Origin: Anaerobiospirillum thomasii
GTDB lineage: Bacteria > Pseudomonadota > Gammaproteobacteria > Enterobacterales > Succinivibrionaceae
Direction of reading: 5' to 3'
DNA: 64,000 nucleotides
Assembly (NCBI RefSeq): GCF_900445255.1
Contig: NZ_UAPU01000007.1
Coordinates: forward strand, 161,001-225,000
Shown here: one piece after another, positions 44,008 through 53,475 of the stretch
Layout of the letters: each line of letters opens with the position of its first letter
How positions within the stretch are numbered: position 1 is the stretch's first letter
Notes under the pieces: model-generated
Database searches by the model: none
Told to the model about the DNA's origin: nothing
Seen by the model: the letters and a program-made list of their open reading frames with translations, nothing else
Program-made: the position numbers and the translations under genes

Positions 44008-44907
44008 TTAGTGCACCATGTCAGAAACTGACTTTCTTATAACGTCCTCTTCATCCTTACGTCTTTGCTCATCATCAAAATCATCATCTGTAAGAACAGA
44101 GGCCAATGATGGTGAAACCTTGCCAGGATGTACGCTAAGCTCATGGCCTACAAGATAGCAGAACAGCTCACGATAGGCTTTTGCTCCTCTTGTATTTTCA
44201 TCCATGATAGGCAGAGGAATACGCTGTGATGAGGACTCACGGAACATGGTGTCAATAGGAATACAGCTCTCCCACACCTTCTGTCCGTAATGCTGACGCA
44301 TATATTCAATAGAACGGTTGGAAGCCTTGGTTCTCTTATCAAACATAGTAGGCAGAATAATGTAGTCAAAAGCTGCTGAGTCATCTGCACTGTTCATAAT
44401 AGAGAAGGTTCTAACCATACCCTGCAGTCCCTTTAAAGCCAGAAATTCTGTCTGAGTAGGAACCAAAATAAGTGTGGAGGATACCAGGGCATTGACCATA
44501 AGGGCACCTAGTACCGGTGGGCAGTCGATTAAGACCACATCATACAGGTCATCAACAAGTGCCAGTGCTTTGGAGAGAATACGGCCCACACCTGATCTGC
44601 CTGAGAGCTGGCGATCAATAGTCGCCAGCGTCATAGATGAGGTTATGATATCAAGTCCTGAATAGCGTGTATGGGTTATGCATTTGACAACAGCATCACG
44701 GCTTAAAGTCTCTGCAGCGTACAAATCAAAAAGATTATGCTCAACCTTTTCATCCTCAAAACCAAGGTATGAGGTCAATGAGGCATGCGGATCTGTATCT
44801 ATGATCAGAACACGCAGATGCTCCTTCTGCAACCATCCTGCAAGTGAGGCTACAGTTGTGGTTTTGCCTACGCCACCTTTCTGACTTGCTACCGCCCAAA
44901 CTAACAC
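44008..44907 (-). CDS. parC: ParC-like ParA-family ATPase
   Basis: A 299-residue ParA/MinD-type ATPase expected to place chemotaxis arrays at the cell pole. The deviant Walker A KGGVGKTTTVASLAGWL (~residues 10-26), IIDTDPHASLT and VVLIDCPPVLG are present. Start is GTG at 44907 with AGGAG 8 nt upstream. The acidic/basic C-terminal tail (DDDFDDEQRRKDEEDV) is extra. It lies between motD and parP, as in Pseudomonas and Vibrio clusters. Confidence 0.9.
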   Translation of the reverse strand: MLVWAVASQKGGVGKTTTVASLAGWLQKEHLRVLIIDTDPHASLTSYLGFEDEKVEHNLFDLYAAETLSRDAVVKCITHTRYSGLDIITSSMTLATIDRQLSGRSGVGRILSKALALVDDLYDVVLIDCPPVLGALMVNALVSSTLILVPTQTEFLALKGLQGMVRTFSIMNSADDSAAFDYIILPTMFDKRTKASNRSIEYMRQHYGQKVWESCIPIDTMFRESSSQRIPLPIMDENTRGAKAYRELFCYLVGHELSVHPGKVSPSLASVLTDDDFDDEQRRKDEEDVIRKSVSDMVH

Positions 44908-44933
44908 TAAATATTCTCCTGATACACTACAGT

Positions 44934-46121
44934 CTACTGTCCAAAGTTAAGTTCAATTACGCCCTTGTCATTGCGGTTCATCTCAAGAGAACCTGATACA
45001 GCATTTACTGCCTCAGGGGTTGGACGCAGCTGCTCTGAGTCACCCTGTATTACATCAAGCTTGCGACCTGATACAGCATAACGTGAAATGGCAATGACCA
45101 CACGATTGTTCTGTGCTCTACCTGCTCTTGTTGAGTTTGAGTAGAATGGTGAATACTGACCATAGCCTTCAAGGGCAAGACGGGTTGGATCGATTCCGTT
45201 CTTGGACAGCTCATTGAGCACAGACAAGGCTCTTCCTGCTGACAGATCCCAGTTGTTGGCAAAGGTACCAGTATCCTCAAATACGTTGTCTGTATAACCG
45301 CGTACTCTTACGTAATTGTTGATGGAGCTTAAAGCTTTACCTATCTCTTCAAGTACAGGACGTGATGAGCTTAATATAGAGGCAGATCCCTGGGCAAAGA
45401 GCAGGCCTGAGCTCATATTAATGGTAAGCCAACGGCCATCATCCTCAAGAATAATATCATTCTTGGCTGCACTGTCGGCAATAGCGTCAGATATTGACTC
45501 CTTGATGGCATCAAATGGATAACCGTAAACGCCCTCACCAAGAGTTTCTGCATCAGTAGGACCGGTACCGCCGTCATCAAGGTAATCAGGATCCTCACCC
45601 TTTGAGGTACCTGCAATACCCTGTGCATTGTTTGGTTGCTCCTGAGTATTGAAATCTTTGATCTCACGACCTGAGGTTGGATCGGTTACCTCTGATACTA
45701 CTAGATTACCCTCAGTAGAGGTCTCGCTAGAGGTATTCATATCCTCGCTGTCACTTGAGGACTGATCAACTTGAGTCTGAGTTTCTGTGGCAATGGTGGT
45801 TACACCAAAGTCTAGCACACCGCCACCACCCTGCACAGGAGCGTTTACAGCCTGCTCTGAGGTCTGTGTAGCTTCCATAGCTGAGGTAGAGGCGTTCTGA
45901 GCAATAGGACCTGGCAGAGCGATTACGCCAGGTGTTGATGAGATTAAACCAGTTTCATTGAATGACTGTATCAGGCCCTGAACCATAGACTGAGCCTCTG
46001 ACTGCTTACTCATAGCAAATGAATAAAGCACAACGAATACAGCAAAGAGCAAGGTTAGGAAGTCGGCATAAGACACCATCCAACGCTCATGGTTCTCATG
46101 TCCTTCAGGCTGCTTTTTCAT
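44934..46121 (-). CDS. motD: Flagellar stator protein MotD/MotB-like
   Basis: Peptidoglycan-binding stator subunit of the flagellar motor. A single membrane segment with the ion-carrying Asp20 (SYADFLTLLFAVFVVLYSFA) is followed by an unusually long linker and a C-terminal OmpA-like domain (~260-360: RGYTDNV, NWDLSAGRALSVLNEL, EGYGQ, NRVVIAIS). At 395 residues it is about 90-100 longer than typical MotB/MotD; the extra part is a Thr/Ser/Gln/Asp-rich linker (~70-205). GGTGA precedes the ATG. It pairs with the MotC gene just upstream. Confidence 0.92.
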   Translation of the reverse strand: MKKQPEGHENHERWMVSYADFLTLLFAVFVVLYSFAMSKQSEAQSMVQGLIQSFNETGLISSTPGVIALPGPIAQNASTSAMEATQTSEQAVNAPVQGGGGVLDFGVTTIATETQTQVDQSSSDSEDMNTSSETSTEGNLVVSEVTDPTSGREIKDFNTQEQPNNAQGIAGTSKGEDPDYLDDGGTGPTDAETLGEGVYGYPFDAIKESISDAIADSAAKNDIILEDDGRWLTINMSSGLLFAQGSASILSSSRPVLEEIGKALSSINNYVRVRGYTDNVFEDTGTFANNWDLSAGRALSVLNELSKNGIDPTRLALEGYGQYSPFYSNSTRAGRAQNNRVVIAISRYAVSGRKLDVIQGDSEQLRPTPEAVNAVSGSLEMNRNDKGVIELNFGQ

Positions 46122-46132
46122 TTAAATTCACC

Positions 46133-46876
46133 CTATTCTGGACTCTGACCTGTGTAGCATGAAATACGACGCTTGAGCATCATGGTGTTTTCACCGGCAC
46201 AAATTGATACCAGGCCTTCTAAAGTCATGTACTTGTAAAGGGCAATTTCAGTATTGATTGTCTTGATACGGTTGGCAGCTGGCAGACAAACAATGTTGGC
46301 AAGCACCAGACCATAAATAGTAGCAACGAAGGCCACAGCGATTGATGGACCTAAGAGGTCAGGACGGTCAAGCAGTGACATGGCGTGAATCAGACCTAGC
46401 ACCGCACCGATAATACCCATTGTTGGTGAGTAACCGCCTAATGACTCATAGTATTTTGCATTAGGAGCAAGCTTCTCCTGCTCAACCTGAATGGCAGACT
46501 CTAAAAGTTTGCCAAGTGAATCCTTGTCCACACCATCAACTATCATCTGAATTCCACTTCTTGTAAAATCGTCGTTGGCTGAACCGATTGAGTTTTCAAG
46601 AGAGAGCAGACCCTGCTGTCTTGCAGTGGTAGCCATACCGGCTAAAAGCTCTGCCTGGGAAATCATGTTCATGCGAGGAGGAGAGATTAACCAGCCAAAG
46701 TGCTTTAAAGCTGAACCAACCTCTGCTAATGAGAACTGCACTAAACAGGCGCAGAAGGACGAACCTACTACAACCAGGAATGCTGGAAGGTTGATAAGGG
46801 CTCCTGGGTGGGTGCCTTCAATTATCATGGTTAGAATAATACAGCCTACAGCTGCAAATACGCCTATTAAGTTCAT
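46133..46876 (-). CDS. motC: Flagellar stator protein MotC/MotA-like
   Basis: Four-segment membrane stator subunit of 247 residues that conducts ions with MotD to drive rotation. The N-terminal segment, ISQAELLAGMATTARQQGLLSLE (cytoplasmic loop; key part MATTARQQGLLSLE), and GGYSPTMGIIGAVLGLIHAM (segment 3) are typical of MotA/PomA/MotC. Position within the chemotaxis cluster, between cheB and parC, is that of Pseudomonas motC. Whether it uses protons or sodium cannot be decided here. Confidence 0.93.
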   Translation of the reverse strand: MNLIGVFAAVGCIILTMIIEGTHPGALINLPAFLVVVGSSFCACLVQFSLAEVGSALKHFGWLISPPRMNMISQAELLAGMATTARQQGLLSLENSIGSANDDFTRSGIQMIVDGVDKDSLGKLLESAIQVEQEKLAPNAKYYESLGGYSPTMGIIGAVLGLIHAMSLLDRPDLLGPSIAVAFVATIYGLVLANIVCLPAANRIKTINTEIALYKYMTLEGLVSICAGENTMMLKRRISCYTGQSPE

Positions 46877-46890
46877 ATAGAATTACCTTA

Positions 46891-48249
46891 TCAGTGACCC
46901 ATTTCTTCAACAATATTTGGAGCTATTTTCTCCAATGCCATAACGTGATCAGCAATACCGGCATTGACAATGGCCTGTGGCATGCCATAGACGACGCAAG
47001 TATCTTCGTTTTGTGCCCAGACTACAGATCCGGCGCGCTTTAGTAAGCGGGAGCCTTCACAGCCGTCAGAACCCATTCCTGTTAAAATCATAGCTAGTAC
47101 GCGTCCTGAATAAATAGACGCTAGTGAGGCAAAAGACACGTCCACACATGGGTGGTAGACTACACGCGAGTCACCTTTTAGAATTCTTATTTTGGTCTTG
47201 GACATGCCGCGCTCAAAAATCATCTGCATCCCACCAGGAGCAATATAGCAGACATTTGGCTCAAGAATGTCTCCGTCCTTGGCCTCTACTACCTTGTAGT
47301 TAGAGATATTATCAAGTCTCTGGGCAAAAGTGGTAGTAAATGAACCTGGCATATGCTGCACAATTACAATAGGTACATTGAGCAATGGCAGCTTTGGAAT
47401 AACACTCTGCAGTGCAATAGGACCGCCGGTTGAAGAGCCGATGGCAATAATGTCATGACGTTTGCCCGACTTTTTAAACACTGTGTCCTTGCACTTGTGG
47501 TTACCAAAAGTGAACTGCATAGCTGTGGCAGGACGGCCAGGATTTGAACCTGACAGCTGGCTTTGAATTTTTTCATAAGCCATTTCTGTTGATCCGCGTT
47601 CAGCTGCTGTTGCACCCATGGCTACAGCACGTGTGGCAGGTGCAGAGGCACCGGCAAGCGGAGCTCTTGGTGTTGTAATAGAAGGACGGGCAGCAGTTGC
47701 AGACAGTCCACCTGACAGTGATGATGCAGATCTTGCTGTAGTGCCTAAGGTGCCTGCGGTACGGGCAGCAGTAGCTGTCTGTCCAAGTGTTGATGTTCTT
47801 ACAGGTGCGGCAGCTACACTTGCAACAGGACGCACACCAAGACGTGACACACGTGATTTAGCTACAGCCTTGATTTTGGCTCTTAACTCCTGCAGTGCTG
47901 TATCACGCTTGTGGGCAATATCATCAAAATTCTTTGGCATAAAATCCACAGCACCGGCTTCAAGAGCCTTGAATGTGGAATTTGCGCCTTCAAATGTCAA
48001 AGAGGAGAACATTAAAATAGGAGTTGGACTCTTACTCATGATCTCTTTGACAGCAGTGATGCCATCCATGACAGGCATTTCGACGTCCATGGTCACGACA
48101 TCAGGACGAAGGGAAATGGTTTTCTCCACACCCTCTTTACCATCCTTGGCCTCGCCAATGACCTCAAGAGAGCTGTCGGCAGAAATAATCTCTGTCAGAC
48201 GCTTTCTAAAGAATGAAGAGTCATCGACTATCAACACACGAACAGACAT
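46891..48249 (-). CDS. cheB: Protein-glutamate methylesterase CheB
   Basis: Response regulator that demethylates chemoreceptors; 452 residues. Receiver domain (1-125) with Asp9, Asp10 and phosphorylated Asp55 (VTMDVEMPVMDG). C-terminal esterase domain (~265-450) with IGSSTGGP (catalytic Ser), VQHMPGSFTTTFAQRL (His) and MGSDGCEG (Asp). The Ala/Thr/Arg-rich linker (~140-235) is about 80-100 residues longer than in enteric CheB (349 residues). AAGGAG precedes the ATG. Confidence 0.96.
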   Translation of the reverse strand: MSVRVLIVDDSSFFRKRLTEIISADSSLEVIGEAKDGKEGVEKTISLRPDVVTMDVEMPVMDGITAVKEIMSKSPTPILMFSSLTFEGANSTFKALEAGAVDFMPKNFDDIAHKRDTALQELRAKIKAVAKSRVSRLGVRPVASVAAAPVRTSTLGQTATAARTAGTLGTTARSASSLSGGLSATAARPSITTPRAPLAGASAPATRAVAMGATAAERGSTEMAYEKIQSQLSGSNPGRPATAMQFTFGNHKCKDTVFKKSGKRHDIIAIGSSTGGPIALQSVIPKLPLLNVPIVIVQHMPGSFTTTFAQRLDNISNYKVVEAKDGDILEPNVCYIAPGGMQMIFERGMSKTKIRILKGDSRVVYHPCVDVSFASLASIYSGRVLAMILTGMGSDGCEGSRLLKRAGSVVWAQNEDTCVVYGMPQAIVNAGIADHVMALEKIAPNIVEEMGH

Positions 48250-48277
48250 TTTGTCTCCTTAATTAAAATATTCTTTA

Positions 48278-50365
48278 TTAGTACCTGTTATGATTCTTAT
48301 GTGCATAGGCTCTGATAAGTCCCGGTATATCAAGAATAAGTGCTATGCCACCTTCTGATGTTACGGTGGCACCTGCCATTCCCGGTGTATGACGCAGAGC
48401 GCTGTCAAGAGGCTTGATAACTACCTCTTCCTGACCTAAGAGATCATCTACAACAAAGCCAACCAGCTGAATGGCTGAAGCCTGTACGAGCACAATATGG
48501 GCCTTGCCCTTTAGATAATCTCTGTGCGGTACATTGTCAAACCACTCCTTGAGGAAAAATAGTGGAACGGCCTTGTCACGGATAACAATGGTATTTTGTC
48601 CGTCAACATTGCGCATGGAATCAAGCGGCAGATAGAAAATCTCTGACACTGATGTCAATGGCAGTGCATAGGTACGCTGTGAAATTGAAACCATAAGTGT
48701 AGGTAAAATAGCAAGTGTCAGCGGTACCTTGATCTCAATGGTTGAGCCCTTGCCATACTCTGAGAGTACTCGTACTGAACCGTTGAGCTTGGCAATGTTG
48801 GTCTTTACCACATCCATGCCTACGCCACGACCTGAAATATCAGTTACCACAGTGTTGGTGGAGAAGCCTGGAGCAAAGATCAGATTTAAAGCTTCCTGAT
48901 CTGATAATCTCTTGGCGGCCTCTTCATCTATAACGCCTTTTTTAACAGCAACCTGACGTAACTTATCAGGATCCATACCCTGACCGTCATCGGTGATGCG
49001 TAGCATAATATGATCACCCTGCTGAGCAGCAGAGAGTACAATAGAACCAAGCTCAGGCTTGCCCTTTGCCAGACGTTCCTCTGGCAATTCAACACCATGG
49101 TCACAGCAGTTACGTACCATGTGCACCATAGGATCTGCAAGAGCATCTACCAGATTCTTGTCAAGCTCTGTATCCTCACCTTCCATTCTAAGCTCAATCT
49201 TTTTATTGAGCTTACGAGCCAGATCTCGAACCACGCGAGGGAAACGGCCAAATACCTTCTTGATTGGCTGCATGCGGGTTTTCATTACAGCGCCCTGCAG
49301 ATCACCTGTTACTACATCAAGGTTGGCAATAACCTTGGTCATTTCCTGATCAGTATCTGTACGATGTGAATCAAGTGAAATCAGTCTGTTTCTTACAAGC
49401 ACAAGCTCACCGACCATGTTCATGATCTCATCTAGAACCTTGGTATCTACACGCACAGTGCTCTCGGCAAGAGACTCGGCTGCAACTGCAGCTGCTGATT
49501 TCTTCTCAGGTGCCTTGGCAGGCTGTGCCTGAGCTGCAGGTGCAGGTGTTGGAGCTTTAGCTACAGGAGCTGTGGCAGGTGTGGCTGTCTTAACCGCAGC
49601 TGCAGGCTCTGCCTTAGGAGCAGGAGCTGCTTCCTGCGGTGCAGGTGCTGCCTTAGCTTTGTACTGCTCTTCAGTTGCAACAGATAATTTTTTACCCTTG
49701 TCTGAACCTACAGACGAGAGCATAGCATCAAAATCAGCATCGGTAGCATCACTGCTGCCTTCCTCTTCCATGCCAGGAGCATGGCCTTTACCGTGAAGCT
49801 GATCTAAAAGAGCCTCAAATTCATCTTCTGTAATATCATCAATTGAATCAGATGCAGTAATGTCGCCTTCATGGCTCCTTGAGTCCTCAGGTTCAGGTAC
49901 TGGCTCAGGTTTTGGCTCTGGCTCAGGTTTTGGCTCTGGCTCAGGGGCAGGTGCAGGAGCTGCAGCAGCGGCGCTGTCTCCAATTTCCTTACCCTCGGCA
50001 AGATTATGCAGTCTTTCAATGAGTTCCTGTGGAGCTGGAGTTAGAGGCTCTCTATTTTGTACCTGGGAGAATAATGTTGTAATCTCATCATATGACTGCA
50101 ACACGGCATCCATAAGAACAGGAGACATTTTGATATGGCCGTTGCGCAGCATATCAAATACGTTCTCAGCAGCATGACAGATTTCTACAAGCTCGGTGAG
50201 CTCGAGGAAGCCTGCACCGCCTTTTACTGTATGAAAGCCTCTGAAAATGGCATTTAGAAGGTCTTTGTCATCTGGAGTTTTTTCAATCTCAACAAGCTGT
50301 TCATTTAGCTTTTCAATAATTTCGCCAGCTTCTACTAAGAAATCCTGTAAAATTTCCTCATCCAT
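48278..50365 (-). CDS. cheA: Chemotaxis histidine kinase CheA
   Basis: Central chemotaxis kinase of 695 residues. P1 phosphotransfer domain (FRGFHTVKGGAGFLEL, the His being phosphorylated), a long Pro/Glu/Ala/Lys-rich linker with a PEPEPKPEPEPKPEP repeat (~145-165) and Ala/Pro tract (~245-300), dimerisation P3 (~305-365), ATPase P4 (N box VRNCCDHGVELPEERL, G1 box DDGQGMDP, G2 GRGVGMDVV) and a C-terminal CheW-like P5. A DDITEDEFEALLDQL-like acidic motif in the linker may replace a classical P2 domain. All catalytic motifs are intact. Confidence 0.97.
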   Translation of the reverse strand: MDEEILQDFLVEAGEIIEKLNEQLVEIEKTPDDKDLLNAIFRGFHTVKGGAGFLELTELVEICHAAENVFDMLRNGHIKMSPVLMDAVLQSYDEITTLFSQVQNREPLTPAPQELIERLHNLAEGKEIGDSAAAAAPAPAPEPEPKPEPEPKPEPVPEPEDSRSHEGDITASDSIDDITEDEFEALLDQLHGKGHAPGMEEEGSSDATDADFDAMLSSVGSDKGKKLSVATEEQYKAKAAPAPQEAAPAPKAEPAAAVKTATPATAPVAKAPTPAPAAQAQPAKAPEKKSAAAVAAESLAESTVRVDTKVLDEIMNMVGELVLVRNRLISLDSHRTDTDQEMTKVIANLDVVTGDLQGAVMKTRMQPIKKVFGRFPRVVRDLARKLNKKIELRMEGEDTELDKNLVDALADPMVHMVRNCCDHGVELPEERLAKGKPELGSIVLSAAQQGDHIMLRITDDGQGMDPDKLRQVAVKKGVIDEEAAKRLSDQEALNLIFAPGFSTNTVVTDISGRGVGMDVVKTNIAKLNGSVRVLSEYGKGSTIEIKVPLTLAILPTLMVSISQRTYALPLTSVSEIFYLPLDSMRNVDGQNTIVIRDKAVPLFFLKEWFDNVPHRDYLKGKAHIVLVQASAIQLVGFVVDDLLGQEEVVIKPLDSALRHTPGMAGATVTSEGGIALILDIPGLIRAYAHKNHNRY
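49896..49952 (-). repeat. Short direct repeats in the CheA linker
   Basis: GGCTCAGGTTTTGGCTCT-type units repeat in tandem and encode the alternating Pro-Glu/Pro-Lys stretch. Such repeats can change length by slippage without a frameshift when the unit is a multiple of three. Confidence 0.6.
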
Positions 50366-50388
50366 ATCGCTCTACCTTACTACATTAC

Positions 50389-51150
50389 CTAAAATCCTAG
50401 GCTTGCTAACAAATCATCAACTTCGTCTTGAGATGAGGCAACAGCCTCTGTTTTCTTATCACTGTGAAGAGCAGGACCCTGAGCATCAATTGTCTGTTTG
50501 GTCTCTTCCTTGGTAGCAGGATTTTTGCCAACAGCCTTAAGGAAGTAAACAAGCTTGTCTTCAACTTCGCCTACAAGTCCAATTACCTTCTGTAACATCT
50601 GACCTGTAAGATCCTGATAATCCTGAGCCATCAGAATTTCAGTAAGCTGTTTAGTAAGAAGTGATGCATCCTCTTTGGTTTCAGAGAGAAGCTCATCCAC
50701 CTCATGACAGAGTTTAACGAACTCAAATCTGTCAATATGACCATGCATAAGTCTTGTCCAGACAGGCATTAATTTTTCAATGGCCTGACTCAGTTTGTTG
50801 GCAAGTGGAGTACATAAATCAATGGCATCTAATGTTCTGGTTGCAGCTTTATCCGTCATCTCAATGATATAGAGCAATCTCTCAGAAGCATCTGGGAATT
50901 CAACACCGGCAATAACATTAATTCTCGGGTCTTCAACAAAATTTCTAATAGCATTGTGCAGACCGCGTGTCAGACTACCTACCTCATTGAACACTTCTTC
51001 TACACGGCCAGATTTATCTATTCTTTTGGCCAGTGCTACAAATTGATCTTCTGCTTCATCCTGCATTCCTGCTTCAAGCAGCATAACCAGATCGCGTGCT
51101 TCATCTAAGGAAATTAATGGTGAACCAATTTGCCATTCATTATCGCTCAT
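50389..51150 (-). CDS. cheZ: Protein phosphatase CheZ
   Basis: Dephosphorylates CheY-P; 253 residues, slightly longer than E. coli CheZ. The active-site helix ILMAQDYQDLTGQMLQKVI contains the catalytic Asp and Gln, and the C-terminus DEVDDLLASLGF is the CheY-binding peptide. Mostly helical. GAGG lies 8 nt before the ATG. Next to cheY and cheA as in Vibrio/Pseudomonas clusters. Confidence 0.96.
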   Translation of the reverse strand: MSDNEWQIGSPLISLDEARDLVMLLEAGMQDEAEDQFVALAKRIDKSGRVEEVFNEVGSLTRGLHNAIRNFVEDPRINVIAGVEFPDASERLLYIIEMTDKAATRTLDAIDLCTPLANKLSQAIEKLMPVWTRLMHGHIDRFEFVKLCHEVDELLSETKEDASLLTKQLTEILMAQDYQDLTGQMLQKVIGLVGEVEDKLVYFLKAVGKNPATKEETKQTIDAQGPALHSDKKTEAVASSQDEVDDLLASLGF

Positions 51151-51164
51151 AAGCCAAACCTCGT

Positions 51165-51560
51165 CTAAGCCTGAGGGCCGTCTATACGCTCAAAAATCTT
51201 ATCCAGTTTCTCTTTTAATGTTGCAGCTGTAAAAGGCTTTACGATATATCCGTTTACACCGGCCTTAGCTGCCTCAATAATCTGCTCGCGCTTTGCTTCA
51301 GCTGTAACCATAAGCACAGGCAGACCTTTTAATTTTGGATTAGCACGAATTGCCTTTAAAAGGTCGATGCCCTGCATTATAGGCATGTTCCAGTCAGTTA
51401 CAACAAACTGGTAATCTCCAGATTCAAGCATTGGCAGTGCGGTGGCACCGTCATCAGCCTCATGTGTATTGTTATAACCAAGATCGCGCAGTAAGTTTTT
51501 AATAATGCGTCTCATTGTAGAGAAGTCATCTACAATTAAAATCTTGATGTTCTTATTCAA
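51165..51560 (-). CDS. cheY: Chemotaxis response regulator CheY
   Basis: Single-domain receiver of 131 residues that switches flagellar rotation when phosphorylated. Asp11/Asp12 (LIVDD), phosphorylated Asp56 (VVTDWNMP), the conserved Thr (VTAEA) and Lys (IVKPF) are present. Start codon is TTG at 51560, supported by AAGGAG at ideal spacing and by family length. It begins the cheYZAB run, 170 bp after fliA. Confidence 0.97.
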   Translation of the reverse strand: MNKNIKILIVDDFSTMRRIIKNLLRDLGYNNTHEADDGATALPMLESGDYQFVVTDWNMPIMQGIDLLKAIRANPKLKGLPVLMVTAEAKREQIIEAAKAGVNGYIVKPFTAATLKEKLDKIFERIDGPQA

Positions 51561-51730
51561 GATTATCTCCTTAGAGCTCTATGCACAGCTCCCTTCTACG
51601 GCACTGTCAAAACATCAACAATACAGTACATAATTTAAAGTAAAAGTTACTTTAATAGTACTAATGTATCACTAATATTAGTTTTATGATCAAACCTATA
51701 TTACATATTTTAAAAAAAAATAGGACAAAT

Positions 51731-52468
51731 TTATGTATTCCACTCTTTTAGGGCAGAACGCAAACGCGCCATCGACTGAGACATTATCTGACAGCAACGT
51801 GACTCGCTTATCTCCATAACTTTGCCTATTTCTCTTAAGTTTAATTCCTCATCATAATACAGTGAGAGAATCTGCTGCTCCCTTTCTGGGAGATCAGCTA
51901 TCGCTCGGGCTAGAGCCTTTTTAAATTCAACCGAAGCCAGAGCAGAAAAAATCTTATCTTCCTTTGCTCCTTCAGTGGTAGTGATTACATCCTCACTAAC
52001 ACCAAGATCCTCGATACCTACAATCTGCGAATTGGCAGAATCAGTAAGCATCTGATGATATTTATCAATACTTACATCTAATTCAGCGGCAATTTCAGTA
52101 TCTTTAGGCTGACGGCCCAGTCTGTTGGACAGTACAGTAATTGCCTGTGTAATCTGTCTTGAATTGTGGTGTACTGATCGTGGCGTCCAGTCAGCATGAC
52201 GGATCTCATCAATCATAGAACCACGAATTCTTATGGTTGCATATGTTTCAAAGGCGGCACCATGACCTGCTTCATAATTGCTAAGTGCATCCATCAGACC
52301 CAACATACCTGCCTGTATCAGATCATCAAGTTCCACTGATGCAGGAAGCCTGGTCTTCAGATGCAGAGCAATTCTTTTAACTAAAGGTGCATATTGCTCT
52401 ATCTGCTTGTGTCTATCAGATTTTTGTTGTCTCTGATAGATTCTCGCACCAGTATTACAGCTTGCCAT
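51731..52468 (-). CDS. fliA: Flagellar sigma factor sigma-28
   Basis: RNA polymerase sigma factor for late flagellar genes, 245 residues. The ATG at 52468 is preferred over an adjoining TTG. Regions 2 (LVKRIALHLKTRLPASVELD, DDLIQAGMLGLMDAL, YATIRIRGSMIDEIR), 3 (LGRQPKDTEIAAEL) and 4 (LPEREQQILSLYYDEELNLR, ISESRCCQIMSQSMARLR) are complete. It should read the excellent sigma-28 promoter of the fourth flagellin at 62.3 kb. Confidence 0.96.
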   Translation of the reverse strand: MASCNTGARIYQRQQKSDRHKQIEQYAPLVKRIALHLKTRLPASVELDDLIQAGMLGLMDALSNYEAGHGAAFETYATIRIRGSMIDEIRHADWTPRSVHHNSRQITQAITVLSNRLGRQPKDTEIAAELDVSIDKYHQMLTDSANSQIVGIEDLGVSEDVITTTEGAKEDKIFSALASVEFKKALARAIADLPEREQQILSLYYDEELNLREIGKVMEISESRCCQIMSQSMARLRSALKEWNT

Positions 52469-52545
52469 CAACCGCTTATAATCTTAATTTATTTATACAT
52501 CTGTTTATACATTCTTTATTTTAGCATATGTATCAAAATTTTGCT

Positions 52546-53454
52546 TTAATTATCAGCAGTAACAGATGGATCATTTAAAATCTCTGATTTTTCCTTAGTA
52601 GTTTCAGGATCTTCCTGTATTACAAGTCGGTCACCTTTAATGATCAGATGCTCCACAAAGAACTCAAGATGACCACCTGCAATCTCAGGCAACGGCCATG
52701 ACAGTGCTCTGGTGGCAAGTGCCTTGTAAGCACGTGCGGCAGGAGACTGAGGGAATACATCAACCACTGCTGCTCTTTGCTTGATAGCCTTGCGCACACT
52801 TAAATCTGATGGGATACATGATACAAGCTCTAAAGTTACATCGAGGAACTTATCAGCTACAGCTACAAGCTTCTGGAACATAACTTTACCCTCTTCAAGA
52901 GAGTGAACCTGATTGGCAATAATCTTGAACTTGTTAACCTCATAATCGTTGGCCAGCACCTTCATCTGAGCATAGGCGTCAGCAACAGAGGTAGGCTCGT
53001 TGCATACCACCATGAGCACATCCTGTGAGGCACGGCAGAATGAGAGCACCATATCTGAAATTCCGGCAGCAGTATCAACGATCAGAAAATCAATTGGCTC
53101 CTCAAGCGAGGAAAATGCACGTATAAGACCGGCATGCTCATCGACAGTAAGCTCAGCCATGCGTCTTAATCCTGAGGCCGCAGGTACAATACGCAGGCCA
53201 TCTGGACCATCTTTAATGATATCCTTTAATTCGCACTGTCCATCTAATACGTGAACCAGATTCTTATCTACTCTAAGGCCAAGCATAACATCGATGTTTG
53301 CCAGGCCCAGATCAGCGTCAAAGAGCATTACATGCTTACCCATCTGACATAGAGATACGGCAAGATTTAAAGAAACTGAGGATTTACCTACGCCTCCCTT
53401 GCCTCCGGTAACTGTAATTACTTTAACCTGACGGTTTCTGTTATCTTTGTGCAT
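52546..53454 (-). CDS. flhG: Flagellar number regulator FlhG (MinD-like ATPase)
   Basis: MinD/ParA-type ATPase of 302 residues that limits the number of polar flagella together with FlhF. Deviant Walker A GGKGGVGKSSVSLNLA, LFDADLGLANIDVMLG and FLIVDTAAGIS are visible, with a C-terminal amphipathic tail. AGGAT precedes the ATG. Gene order flhF-flhG-fliA is typical of polar flagellates. Confidence 0.95.
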   Translation of the reverse strand: MHKDNRNRQVKVITVTGGKGGVGKSSVSLNLAVSLCQMGKHVMLFDADLGLANIDVMLGLRVDKNLVHVLDGQCELKDIIKDGPDGLRIVPAASGLRRMAELTVDEHAGLIRAFSSLEEPIDFLIVDTAAGISDMVLSFCRASQDVLMVVCNEPTSVADAYAQMKVLANDYEVNKFKIIANQVHSLEEGKVMFQKLVAVADKFLDVTLELVSCIPSDLSVRKAIKQRAAVVDVFPQSPAARAYKALATRALSWPLPEIAGGHLEFFVEHLIIKGDRLVIQEDPETTKEKSEILNDPSVTADN

Positions 53455-53475
53455 TTAATATCCTTAAGTACAATC

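Noticed and set aside
47618..48262. 214-codon plus-strand frame antisense to cheB
   Set aside because: It mirrors the Ala/Thr-rich CheB linker and receiver; low-complexity composition and no ribosome binding site.
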